DNA of 64,000 nucleotides, taken from contig NZ_CP035107.1 of the NCBI RefSeq assembly GCF_004088395.1, positions 694,501 through 758,500 of the forward strand, written 5' to 3'. Of the stretch, positions 43,401 to 52,383 are shown one piece after another. The stretch's first letter is position 1. Each line of letters opens with the position of its first letter. Source of the stretch: Ornithobacterium rhinotracheale. Its GTDB lineage: Bacteria; Bacteroidota; Bacteroidia; Flavobacteriales; Weeksellaceae. The translations under genes were made by a program, and so were the position numbers. Below the pieces are notes generated by a model. It was not told the origin of the DNA. It ran no database searches and saw nothing but the letters and a program-made list of their open reading frames with translations.

Positions 43401-43566
43401 AAAGGCTTGCTCAACAGGCGCTATGGTATTTGGAGATATAAATGACCCAAGTGCGCAAGTGGTGAGCTTGAAGAAAGACAAGCGCAAGTATGAGGTGCTA
43501 GAAGAAGTGGGTACGCAGCCCAATGTATTCTACCATGTGAAAATTAGAAATAGAAAAAATAAATAA
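40420..43566 (+). CDS. actB: Alternative complex III iron-sulfur/molybdopterin-like subunit ActB
   Basis: 1048 aa. A twin-arginine-like segment [21 protein letters not shown] lies at about residue 50 with a possible lipobox Cys. The first two thirds resemble a molybdopterin oxidoreductase domain, which in ActB lacks the cofactor. The C-terminal third is ferredoxin-like: [50 protein letters not shown], and CSLCIQMT...[10 protein letters not shown]. It is the electron-transfer core of the complex, between actA (35 bp) and actC (24 bp). Confidence 0.93.
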   Translation: [1048 protein letters not shown]

Positions 43567-43590
43567 AAAATAAAGGTTTAAAAAGAATTT

Positions 43591-44999
43591 ATGTCAGGTC
43601 ACTACGAATCACCGATAAGAGAACCGCTAATCTTAGGTCATAAAACCTATCACGATATCACCGAGGATATAGCGCGTCCAGTAGAAAGTAAAGCCGGAAA
43701 ATTATGGTGGATTGCTTTTAGTTTAGCCTTTATTGCCTTTCTCTATGGTTTTGGCTGTATTGCGTATACCGTGGGAACGGGGATAGGTGTTTGGGGCTTA
43801 AACCGAACCATTAACTGGGCTTGGGATATTACCAACTTTGTATGGTGGGTGGGTATAGGCCACGCAGGAACTTTGATTTCTGCTGTGCTTTTGCTTTTCC
43901 GCCAAAAGTGGAGATTATCAATTAACCGCTCGGCTGAGGCAATGACGATTTTTGCCGTAGTCCAAGCAGGGCTATTTCCCGTAATCCATATGGGACGCCC
44001 GTGGGTGGGGTACTGGGTTTTCCCTATTCCAAATAACTTTGGCTCGCTTTGGGTAAACTTCAATTCGCCATTATTCTGGGATGTATTAGCAATTTCCACC
44101 TATTTATCAGTATCCGTAGTATTCTGGTATATGGGCTTAATCCCAGATTTTGCAATGTTGCGAGATAGAGCTAAAAAGCCTTTTTCTAAGAAGATATACA
44201 GTATTTTATCTTTCGGCTGGGGGGCAATGCTAAACATTGGCAAAGATTTGAGGAGTTATCCCTCGTTCTAGCAGGATTAGCCACGCCGCTAGTATTCTCG
44301 GTACACACCACTGTATCGTTTGACTTTGCCACATCTGTAATTAAAGGTTGGCACTCAACTATTTACCCGCCATACTTTGTTGCTGGTGCGATTTTCTCAG
44401 GTTTTGCCATGGTACAAACATTACTGGGAGTGGCGAGAAAAGTGGTAGGTCTAGAAGATTATATAACACGAAAGCATATCGAATACATGAACATCGTAAT
44501 CATTGTAACAGGAGGAATGGTTGCGGTCGCTTATCTTACTGAGTTCTTTGTTGCGTGGTATTCAGGAAGTAGATATGAAGACTTTACTTACTTTACTGTA
44601 GGTGCAGCAACAGGACCTTATTGGTGGGCATTCTGGTTACTAATCATCTGTAATGTGATTGTTCCTATGTCATTATGGTTTAGACCACTTAGAAGAAACT
44701 TCTTATGGACATTTATTGTTTCAATCATCATCAACATAGGTATGTGGTTTGAGCGTTTCGATATTATTGTAATTAACTTATCAAGAGATTACCTACCATC
44801 TTCTTGGACTATGTTTATGCCAAGTTTCGTAGATGTAGGTATTTATCTTGGAACTATTGGATTCTTCTTCGTATTGTTCCTACTTTACGCTAGAACATTC
44901 CCAGTGATTGCTCAAGCAGAATTAAAAACAGTATTAAAATCATCAGGCGAAAGCTATAAAAAACACCATTTAGACCATGAGCACGACAATGAACACTAA
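43591..44999 (+). CDS. actC: Alternative complex III membrane subunit ActC (NrfD-like), frameshifted
   Basis: The gene reads in one frame up to about 44224 (LILGHKTYHDITEDIARPVESKAGKLWWIAF...) and in another from there (NAKHWQRFEELSLVLAGLATPLVFSVH...). Adding one G to the six-G run at 44219-44224 restores a 469-aa NrfD/PsrC-type protein with about ten membrane helices, the usual size. It holds the quinol site of the complex. The essential-looking operon context makes a sequencing error likely; true loss would disable the complex. Confidence 0.88.
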
Positions 45000-45510
45000 G
45001 ATTTATGCCCTTTATGGAGACGATGATATTCTGGTAAGTGCTGTAACATCACTTCGCAAAAAAGGAGTGAATATCAAAGATGTTTATACGCCATTTCCAG
45101 TACACGGTTTAGATAAAGCACTTGGGCTAAAGAAAACAAGAATTTCAGATTTAGCTTTCATTTATGGTGCTTATGGATTATTGCTAATGATCGTTACCAC
45201 TTGGTATATGATGATCTATGATTGGCCTCAAAACATTGGAGGTAAACCAAGTTTTACTTGGGGAGAAAATGCTACTGCGTTTGCTGTGCCAATGTTTGAG
45301 ATGACGGTTTTCTTTGCAGCTCACTTAATGTCTATCACTTATTTAATAAGATGTAGCCTTTACCCTGGAGCTAAAGCAAAGAATCCAGACCCGAGAACTA
45401 CCGACGATAAATTCTTAATCGAAGTAGAGTCGGATGATGTTGAGAATTTGAAGAATATGTTTATCGATTCAGGTGCCGAAGAGGTTTCTGTGAAAAGAGC
45501 AGTAAATTAA
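44977..45510 (+). CDS. actD: Alternative complex III subunit ActD (DUF3341)
   Basis: 177 aa. MNTKIYALYGDDDILVSAVTSLRKKGVNIKDVYTPFPVHGLDKALGLKKTRIS is the DUF3341 signature. Two membrane helices follow (LAFIYGAYGLLLMIVTTWYMM and FAVPMFEMTVFFAAHLMSITYLI). It overlaps the end of actC by 23 bp, so the two are translationally coupled. Confidence 0.93.
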   Translation: MSTTMNTKIYALYGDDDILVSAVTSLRKKGVNIKDVYTPFPVHGLDKALGLKKTRISDLAFIYGAYGLLLMIVTTWYMMIYDWPQNIGGKPSFTWGENATAFAVPMFEMTVFFAAHLMSITYLIRCSLYPGAKAKNPDPRTTDDKFLIEVESDDVENLKNMFIDSGAEEVSVKRAVN

Positions 45511-45523
45511 ATTGAAACTTAAA

Positions 45524-46114
45524 ATGAAAAAATTAATTATACTTGCAGGTTTTACATTAGCACTTATCTCGTGTGGGCCAGGAGAAAACCCTGCGCCAGT
45601 TTATATGCCAGATATGTATTATTCTAATGCTTATGAGCCTTATGCGCAATCTACATTTGGCTATCCAAAAGCCTCAGATGACCAAGATGTGTATGCATTT
45701 CAGAGAAATCATCACAGCTCTGCACTTATGCCCGTAGAGGGAACCGTGGCACACACAGAATCAGGACTTTTGCCATATGAATTGCCTAACACGAATGAAG
45801 GCTATGAAGCTTCTAAGAGTCTAAAATCTCCACTAGATTCTCTTAATAGAGATCAAGATCTGAAAAGGGGAGAAAAGCTATTTGGTCAAGCTTGTGTTGC
45901 ATGCCACGGAGAGAAAGGTGATGGACAAGGCCCAATTGTAGTTTCAGGAGCATTCTTAGGTGTACCTAACTATAAGGATCGTGAAATCACAGTAGGTTCT
46001 GTGCACCATGTAATTATGTACGGAAGAAATGCTATGGGATCTTATGCCTCTCACTTTACTGATGACGATAGATGGCGTGTCGCTGAATATGTAATGGAAT
46101 TAAGAAATAAATAA
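45524..46114 (+). CDS. actE: Alternative complex III monoheme cytochrome c subunit ActE
   Basis: 196 aa from ATG 45524 (MKKLIILAGFTLALISCGPGEN), a lipoprotein signal with the lipobox Cys. One CxxCH heme motif (CVACHGEKGDGQG) at about residue 123 and an axial Met near MYGRNAMGSYASH. It delivers electrons from the complex to downstream carriers. Lies 13 bp after actD. Confidence 0.92.
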   Translation: MKKLIILAGFTLALISCGPGENPAPVYMPDMYYSNAYEPYAQSTFGYPKASDDQDVYAFQRNHHSSALMPVEGTVAHTESGLLPYELPNTNEGYEASKSLKSPLDSLNRDQDLKRGEKLFGQACVACHGEKGDGQGPIVVSGAFLGVPNYKDREITVGSVHHVIMYGRNAMGSYASHFTDDDRWRVAEYVMELRNK

Positions 46115-46135
46115 TTATAGAAGAAGATATAAATT

Positions 46136-47470
46136 ATGTACACTCTTTCACCAAAAATTAAAACTGCATCACTAGTATCGATTGTGCTAGGTATCATCCT
46201 ATTTGCTATAGGAGCAACATTGAATGCAAGTAAAGGAGAGGACTATATTGTAGAACAAATCCACAATCATCCTCAGCAATTTGAGTACCTATCTTCTTCT
46301 CAAGAAGTTGTAGATGGCGAGCACGCAAATGCAGAACACTCAGAAGATCACTCTGTAGAACATTTATTGCAGCAGTATCATAATAGACCTTGGACTGCGT
46401 TCTTTATTGCCGCTTTCTTATTCACTGGAATTGCTGCCATTTCAATGTTTTTCTTGGCGACTCAGCATGTCTCTCAAGCAGGTTGGGCAGTCGTTGTAAC
46501 AAGAGTTATGGAAGCGATATCAGCCTTTATGCCTTACGGAACAGTTATGATGCTTATAGTGTTATTTGCTTCAGGTTTTCATTTCAATCATTTATATCAC
46601 TGGATGGTGGCTGATATTGATTTTAAAAGCGAGGGATTTGATAGTTTTATGGCAAACAAAGCAGCTTGGTTAAATGTTCCGTTCTGGTTAGTGAGATCAG
46701 TGATCTACTTAGTAGGTTGGACTTTGTTTGGTTTCTGGTTAAGAAACAAATCTAAAAAGCTAGACCAAACGGGAAGTTTAAAAGATTATTGGAGCCTGTA
46801 CAGAGTGTCAGTCTATGCAATCATATTTTTTGCATTGACCTCAATGGCCTCAGGCTGGGACTGGGTAATGTCTTTAGACCCACACTGGTACAGCACGCTA
46901 TTTGGCTGGTATGTAATGGTGAGTTACCTAGTAGGCGCCATAGCATTTATGATTTTAATTGCAGTATATCTTAAAAAAGCAGGCTATTTACCAGAATTTA
47001 ATGACAATCATTTGCACGATTTAGCCAAATACTTATTTGCACTTAGCTTATTATGGGGCTACTTATGGCTATGCCAGTTTGAGCTAATTTGGTATGCCAA
47101 CATTCCAGAAGAAAGCGTATACTTCCAGCAAAGAGATATTCAGTATTCAGCTACTTATTACACGATGCTAATCCCAAATGTGGTGTTACCATTCTTGGCA
47201 TTAATCAGTAGCTCAATCAAGCGCAATTACAATTGGGTAGCCATCGTTGCCATCTTAGTAATTTTAGGCCACTGGGTAGATATCTTTAATCAAATGATGC
47301 CAGCCACGGTAGGCCCTTGGTGGAACTTCGGCTTCTTGGAATTCGGTGCATTTTTCTTTGTACTTGGCGTATTTGCCTATGTAGTAATGAGCGCCTTGTC
47401 CAAGGCCCCGTTGGTGCCAAAAGGCAACCCATTGCTACACGAGAGCGAGGTTTACGAGTATCCATTCTAA
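46136..47470 (+). CDS. actF: Alternative complex III membrane subunit ActF
   Basis: 444 aa with about ten membrane helices: the first at SLVSIVLGIILFAIGATL, others around TAFFIAAFLFTGIAAISMFFLA and LMIVLFASGFHFNHLYHWM. An acidic, His-rich periplasmic loop lies at about 60-85 (EHANAEHSEDHSVEH). ActF is the second NrfD-like, possibly proton-translocating subunit. It ends the operon before a strong terminator. Confidence 0.92.
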   Translation: MYTLSPKIKTASLVSIVLGIILFAIGATLNASKGEDYIVEQIHNHPQQFEYLSSSQEVVDGEHANAEHSEDHSVEHLLQQYHNRPWTAFFIAAFLFTGIAAISMFFLATQHVSQAGWAVVVTRVMEAISAFMPYGTVMMLIVLFASGFHFNHLYHWMVADIDFKSEGFDSFMANKAAWLNVPFWLVRSVIYLVGWTLFGFWLRNKSKKLDQTGSLKDYWSLYRVSVYAIIFFALTSMASGWDWVMSLDPHWYSTLFGWYVMVSYLVGAIAFMILIAVYLKKAGYLPEFNDNHLHDLAKYLFALSLLWGYLWLCQFELIWYANIPEESVYFQQRDIQYSATYYTMLIPNVVLPFLALISSSIKRNYNWVAIVAILVILGHWVDIFNQMMPATVGPWWNFGFLEFGAFFFVLGVFAYVVMSALSKAPLVPKGNPLLHESEVYEYPF

Positions 47471-47499
47471 ATCAAGCCATTTAAATAGAAAAAAATAAA

Positions 47500-47536
47500 A
47501 ACTCGTTTCTGAAGAAAATTCAGAAACGAGTTTTTT
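47500..47536 (+). terminator. Terminator of the act operon
   Basis: AACTCGTTTCTGA and TCAGAAACGAGTT form a 13-bp stem around AGAAAAT, followed by TTTTTA. Confidence 0.9.
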
Positions 47537-47572
47537 ATGAATTAAAAAAAATAAAATAAGCATAAAATTCGC

Positions 47573-47580
47573 TATCTTTG
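47573..47580 (+). promoter_or_regulatory. -7 element of pdxA, four bases before the ATG
   Basis: TATCTTTG fits TAnnTTTG exactly. The distance to the ATG implies a leaderless or near-leaderless transcript. Confidence 0.45.
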
Positions 47581-47584
47581 TGCA

Positions 47585-48637
47585 ATGAAATCTAAGGAAA
47601 AAATCAAAGTAGCAATTTCACTGGGAGACCCTAATGGAATTGGTGCCGAAATCATAGTAAAAGCTCTTGCAAGAAAGGATATTTTAGGCATTTGCACCCC
47701 CGTGGTTTTTTGTACGCATAAACTATGGGGCTACCTCTCAACTGTGATTGATAAAAACTTCACATATCATAAAATCAATGATTTGTCTAAGATTGTGGCG
47801 GGCAAAGTAAATATTTTTGACATTGAGGCCCCCGATATCTTAATCGAATTTGGAAAATCAACCGAGCAAGCGGGCATCATCTCATTCAGTTCGCTAGAAT
47901 ATGCCACCCAAGCGGTAACCAATGGGCATTGCGATGTCTTAGTTACAGCACCGATTAATAAATCAAACATTCAGTCCGAGGTGTTTCAGTTTCCTGGGCA
48001 TACCGAATATTTAGAAAAATCTTGGGGCGGAAAGGCCTTAATGTTTATGGTGCATCAGGATATTAAAGTGGGGCTGGTAACACAGCATATTCCGCTCAAA
48101 GATGTGCCGCAGCAAGTAACACAGGAGGCAATCATTGGCAAGGCCCAATTAATGCGCAAGAGTTTAGTGGAAGATTTTGGCATTCCTCAGCCCAAAATAG
48201 CTTGTTTAAGTCTAAATCCGCACGCGGGCGATAATGGGCTTTTAGGCAAGGAGGAGCAAGAGGTGATAATTCCGGCGCTCAAAAAGTTGCTAGATGAAGG
48301 CTTTTTTATCTTTGGGCCGTATCCCGCAGATAGCTTCTTTAATTTATCCAATTTACAAAAATTTGATGCCGTGCTCGCTATGTATCACGACCAAGGTTTG
48401 ACTTCGTTTAAAACCATTGCAGGCATCGAGGGCGTAAACTACACCGCGGGGCTGAAATATGTGCGCACAAGCCCAGACCACGGCGTGGGCTATGATATCA
48501 GCGGGAGAAATATTGCCAATGAGATTTCTATGGTGGAGGCCATCTACCAAGCCATTAAAATACACCGTTGCCGAGAGGAATATTTAGAGCTGAAAAATAA
48601 CGCACTCCAAAGAAATGAAGAGATTAACAACAAATAA
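47585..48637 (+). CDS. pdxA: 4-hydroxythreonine-4-phosphate dehydrogenase
   Basis: 350 aa. Makes the PNP precursor in DXP-dependent vitamin B6 synthesis. ISLGDPNGIGAEII, VTAPINKSNIQSEVFQFPGHTEYL, LSLNPHAGDNGLLGKEEQEVI, FGPYPADSFF, YHDQGLTSFK and RTSPDHGVGYDISGRNIAN carry the family motifs, including the metal-binding His residues. Followed 54 bp later by the yceD-rpmF cluster. Confidence 0.95.
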   Translation: MKSKEKIKVAISLGDPNGIGAEIIVKALARKDILGICTPVVFCTHKLWGYLSTVIDKNFTYHKINDLSKIVAGKVNIFDIEAPDILIEFGKSTEQAGIISFSSLEYATQAVTNGHCDVLVTAPINKSNIQSEVFQFPGHTEYLEKSWGGKALMFMVHQDIKVGLVTQHIPLKDVPQQVTQEAIIGKAQLMRKSLVEDFGIPQPKIACLSLNPHAGDNGLLGKEEQEVIIPALKKLLDEGFFIFGPYPADSFFNLSNLQKFDAVLAMYHDQGLTSFKTIAGIEGVNYTAGLKYVRTSPDHGVGYDISGRNIANEISMVEAIYQAIKIHRCREEYLELKNNALQRNEEINNK

Positions 48638-48699
48638 ATTATAAAAAATATTTGTATTTAAAATATAATTATTAAATTTGCCATTCCTTTATGGACAAG

Positions 48700-49239
48700 A
48701 TGAAGAATTACGATGTTCAATTCTCTGGATTAAAAGAGGGAGGGCATCAATTTAAGTTTGAAATAAAGCAAGCGTTCTTTGATTTATTTACTTTTGAACA
48801 AGAATTTCAAAAGCCAGATATTGAAGTGAAATTAGATTTAATTAAAAAATCTACATTTTTAGAATTGCAATTCACGCTCAGTGGTGAGGTGGAACTAATC
48901 TGCGATATCACCAATGAGCCATATACGCAACCAATTGATGGTGAGATGAAAATCGTAGTCAAATTTGGCGAAGCTTTTGATGATTCAGATGATGAGGTGC
49001 TGATATTGCCACACGGAGAATACAAAGTAAATGTAGCCCAACTAATATTTGAGCTCACATTGCTAAGCATTCCCATCAAGCATATTAATCCAGATGCCAA
49101 CTCTGAGCAAATGCTACAAGCCCTTGATTTGCTAGACCAATATGCCCCAGAGGAGGCAGAAGATGAAATTTTTGAAGAAGAGGTAGATGAAGAGGAGATA
49201 GACCCTAGATGGAATAAATTAAAAGATTTACTAGAATAA
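48700..49239 (+). CDS. YceD/DUF177 family protein
   Basis: 179 aa from ATG 48700 (MKNYDVQFSGLKEGGHQFKFEIKQAFFDLF); an upstream ATG at 48691 is possible. DUF177 is seen in GEVELICDITNEPYTQPIDGEM and ENDEVLILP-like DDEVLILPHGEYKVNVAQLIFELTLLSIPIKHINPD. The C-terminus is acidic. It precedes rpmF, as in nearly all bacteria, and is linked to 23S rRNA/ribosome assembly. Confidence 0.9.
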   Translation: MKNYDVQFSGLKEGGHQFKFEIKQAFFDLFTFEQEFQKPDIEVKLDLIKKSTFLELQFTLSGEVELICDITNEPYTQPIDGEMKIVVKFGEAFDDSDDEVLILPHGEYKVNVAQLIFELTLLSIPIKHINPDANSEQMLQALDLLDQYAPEEAEDEIFEEEVDEEEIDPRWNKLKDLLE

Positions 49240-49260
49240 TAATAAAAAAAGATACGGAAA

Positions 49261-49464
49261 ATGGCACATCCTAAGAGACGACAGTCAACCACAAGAAGAG
49301 ATAAAAGAAGAACTCACTATAAAGCTGAGGTTCCGACACTTACAACTGACCCAACAACTGGTGAAATGCACCTAAGACACAGAGCTCACTGGAGCGATGG
49401 TAAACTTTACTACCGTGGGAAAGTAGTTTTGGAGAAAGAAACTCAAGAGGTTTCTGAGGACTAA
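49261..49464 (+). CDS. rpmF: 50S ribosomal protein L32
   Basis: 67 aa. [44 protein letters not shown] is typical of L32. The four zinc Cys of some L32 proteins are absent, so this is the zinc-free form. Lies 21 bp after the DUF177 gene and before a terminator. Confidence 0.96.
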   Translation: MAHPKRRQSTTRRDKRRTHYKAEVPTLTTDPTTGEMHLRHRAHWSDGKLYYRGKVVLEKETQEVSED

Positions 49465-49490
49465 AAATATTTAATTTAGAGATAAATTAA

Positions 49491-49530
49491 AAAAAAGTTG
49501 CATTGCGAATTGTTAAATGCAACTTTTTTT
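49491..49530 (+). terminator. Terminator after rpmF
   Basis: AAAAGTTGCA and TGCAACTTTT form a 10-bp stem with a long loop, followed by TTTT. It separates rpmF from accB. Confidence 0.7.
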
Positions 49531-49565
49531 ATTACTTTTAGATTTTGAAATAAATAACACCTGCT

Positions 49566-50042
49566 ATGGACAAGAAAGAAATAAGAGAATTAATCACTTT
49601 TGTATCCGAGTCTGGCGTGTCTGAAGTAAAGCTTAAGACCGATAAATTCGAGATTGAAATCAAAAATCCACAACAGCAAGCGCCTGTTCAATATCAAGCT
49701 GTGAGCCCTGCACCAGTTCCCGTTGCAGTCCCTGTGTCTGCTCCTCAAGAAGCTGAGCCACAAGCTTCTAAAGCTCCTGCACCACAAGAAGCGGAAAATT
49801 ATTTAACTATAAAATCCCCTATGATTGGAACATTCTACCGCAAGCCAAGCCCAGATAAAGAGGCCTTTGTGAATGTGGGCGATAGCGTGAAGGCTGGCGA
49901 TGTGGTGTGTGTAATCGAGGCGATGAAACTTTTTAATGAAATAGAATCTGAAATTCAGGGGAAAATCGTAAAAGTTTTGGCAGAGGATTCTACTCCTGTG
50001 GAGTACGACCAGCCATTATTTTTAGTAGACCCAAATGCTTAA
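49566..50042 (+). CDS. accB: Biotin carboxyl carrier protein of acetyl-CoA carboxylase
   Basis: 158 aa. An N-terminal helix (MDKKEIRELITFVSESGVSEVKLKTDKFEIEIK) is followed by an Ala/Pro-rich linker (about 40-78) and the biotinyl domain (MIGTFYRKPSPDKEAFVNVGDSVKAGDVVCVIEAMKLFNEIESEI) with the biotinylated Lys in EAMK. It works with AccC, whose gene follows 19 bp later. Confidence 0.96.
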   Translation: MDKKEIRELITFVSESGVSEVKLKTDKFEIEIKNPQQQAPVQYQAVSPAPVPVAVPVSAPQEAEPQASKAPAPQEAENYLTIKSPMIGTFYRKPSPDKEAFVNVGDSVKAGDVVCVIEAMKLFNEIESEIQGKIVKVLAEDSTPVEYDQPLFLVDPNA

Positions 50043-50061
50043 TTTTAGAGAGAGTTAAATT

Positions 50062-51419
50062 ATGTTTAATAAAATATTAATTGCAAACCGTGGTGAAATC
50101 GCGATGCGCATCATCAGAACCTGCAAGGAGATGGGAATCAAGACGGTTGCCGTGTATTCTACTGCTGATGCCGATAGTTTAGCGGTGCGGTTTGCTGATG
50201 AGGCGGTGTGTATCGGTCCGCCAAATTCAAAGGATTCGTATTTAAATATTCCAAATATTATCGCAGCGGCAGAAATCACTAATGCCGATGCTATTCACCC
50301 AGGCTACGGATTTTTATCTGAAAACGCACATTTTTCAAGAACTTGCCAGAAACACGGCTTCAAATTCATAGGAGCATTGCCTGAACATATTGAGCGTATG
50401 GGAGATAAGGCCACGGCTAAATCGACAATGATAGAGGCTGGGGTGCCTGTGGTGCCAGGTTCGGAGGGAATTTTAGAATCTTTGGAAGAAGCTCGCGAAA
50501 CAGCGGAAAAAATTGGTTACCCTGTAATGCTCAAAGCCACAGCTGGCGGTGGAGGAAAGGGAATGCGCGCTGTCTTTGATGAATCTGAATTAGAGAAAGC
50601 CTATGAATCTGCCGTGATGGAAGCTACTGCAGCTTTTGGAAATGGCGGAATGTATATGGAAAAGCTCATTTTAGAGCCACGCCATATCGAAATCCAAATC
50701 GCAGGTGACCAGTATGGGAACGCTTGCCATTTGTCGGAAAGAGACTGTTCTGTTCAGCGTCGTCACCAGAAATTGGTAGAAGAAACACCATCGCCTTTTA
50801 TGACCCCAGAAATGAGAGAAAAGATGGGCGAGGCCGCAGTGAAGGCTGCCGAGTACATCGGGTATGAAGGCGTGGGAACTGTGGAATTCTTGGTAGATAA
50901 GGACAGAAACTTCTATTTTATGGAGATGAACACCCGTATCCAAGTGGAGCACCCAATTACAGAGCAAGTTGTAGACTTTGATTTAGTAAGGGAGCAAATC
51001 CTTTTAGCCGCAGGCGAAAGAATCTCGGGGAAAAACTATTTCCCTAAAATGCACAGTATAGAGTGCCGCATCAATGCAGAAGACCCCTACAAAGGGTTTA
51101 GACCTGTGCCAGGGAAAATCAAGAATTTAAATATCCCTGGGGGAATGGAGTCCGTATAGATACGCACATTTATGCAGGTTATCAAATCCCGCCTAATTAT
51201 GACTCTATGGTGGCTAAGCTAATCACCACCGCACGCACGCGCGAAGAGGCAATTGCTAAAATGAGCCGCGCCCTAGAAGAGTTTTATATCGATGGAATTA
51301 AAACCACCATTCCATTTCATAGACAATTGATGAATGACCAAAGATTCCGCGAGGGGAATTATACCACTAAGTTTATGGAAGATTTCCACATAGATGAGCG
51401 ATATGCTAAGGAAGAATAA
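50062..51419 (+). CDS. accC: Biotin carboxylase, frameshifted near its C-terminus
   Basis: The first 365 residues read [25 protein letters not shown]..., with the ATP-grasp loop [13 protein letters not shown] and [27 protein letters not shown]. The frame then breaks after IPGG. The rest ([24 protein letters not shown]...) is in another frame. One extra G in the five-G run at 51139-51143 restores [17 protein letters not shown] and a 452-aa enzyme of normal length. The gene is essential in almost all bacteria, so a sequencing or assembly error is the likely cause. Confidence 0.93.
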
Positions 51420-51448
51420 TTAGCATTATAGCCACATCAGAGTAAAAG

Positions 51449-51483
51449 AAAAAGCCTTGGTATTAGATGCCGAGGCTTTTTTA
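51449..51483. terminator. Bidirectional terminator between accC and the EamA gene
   Basis: AAAGCCTTGG and CCGAGGCTTT form a stem with one G-U pair around TATTAGATG, between convergent genes. Confidence 0.75.
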
Positions 51484-51486
51484 ATT

Positions 51487-52371
51487 CTACTTTCTTTCAT
51501 TAATCAAATAGATGCTTAAAAGAATCATTGCACCACTTAAAATATGCCAGAAATTAAAATGCTCGCCATCTAAAATTCCCCAAAATAGAGCCACCAGCGG
51601 CATTAAATACGAAACGGTGGAAGCAAAGATAGGCGAGGAAACTTTCATTAATTTGTAAAACAAAATATAAGCCACAGCCGTGCCCACGATAGAGAGCAGG
51701 CTCACATAGCCCAGCCCTTGGTAGAGCGTTTGCTCAGAGACAGATTGGAAATCAGCCACCCACAAAATTATCACCGAGGGTACCAGCCAAATGGAATACA
51801 CTAGCGCACTGATTTTCTCCGCTTGGATATGTGATAATTTTCGCTCTGCAATCAAGCTCCCCATTGCATAGCACGCGCAAGCAAACACGATGAGCATAGC
51901 ATACCAGAAGTGGCTCTCGCCCGAATGCTCGCCGCTAAAACTTAGAATGCCCGCTCCCACAAATCCAATCAAGGCGCCGAGGATTTGGCGGTGTTTGCTC
52001 CTTTGCCCAAAGATTAAAAAATTAAGAATTAGGATAAAAATCGGAATTAGAGAGTCTAGCACGCCCGCCGTAGAGCTATCTACCTGAGTTTGTGCAATGG
52101 GAAAGAGGAAAAGCGGCAAGAAATTCCCTACAAAGCCCGCGAGGCTCACCCAAGCTATGTCCCGCCACGAGAGCCGCACAATACCTCGCAAAGCAATGGG
52201 CAGCAGGAAGATTCCCGCGATGCAGCCCCGCAATGCCCCCACTTGGAGAGGGGTAAAGGATTCCAGTGATTTTTTAATTAAGATGAAGGAAGATCCCCAA
52301 GTGATGGATAAAATGACAAGGAGGAGCCATTTATTACTAAATAATCGGTGGAATGATGATTTTTTATGCAT
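51487..52371 (-). CDS. EamA/DMT-family membrane transporter
   Basis: 294 aa with ten predicted membrane helices in two EamA repeats, e.g. WLLLVILSITWGSSFILIKKSLESF and LPLFLFPIAQTQVDSSTAGVLDSLIPIFILIL; and PIFASTVSYLMPLVALFWGILDGE in the second. Drug/metabolite exporters of this type move small organic molecules; the substrate cannot be told. It ends 12 bp before the LolC/E-like permease gene begins on its 5' side. Confidence 0.88.
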   Translation of the reverse strand: MHKKSSFHRLFSNKWLLLVILSITWGSSFILIKKSLESFTPLQVGALRGCIAGIFLLPIALRGIVRLSWRDIAWVSLAGFVGNFLPLFLFPIAQTQVDSSTAGVLDSLIPIFILILNFLIFGQRSKHRQILGALIGFVGAGILSFSGEHSGESHFWYAMLIVFACACYAMGSLIAERKLSHIQAEKISALVYSIWLVPSVIILWVADFQSVSEQTLYQGLGYVSLLSIVGTAVAYILFYKLMKVSSPIFASTVSYLMPLVALFWGILDGEHFNFWHILSGAMILLSIYLINERK

Positions 52372-52383
52372 ATTTCTTTTATC

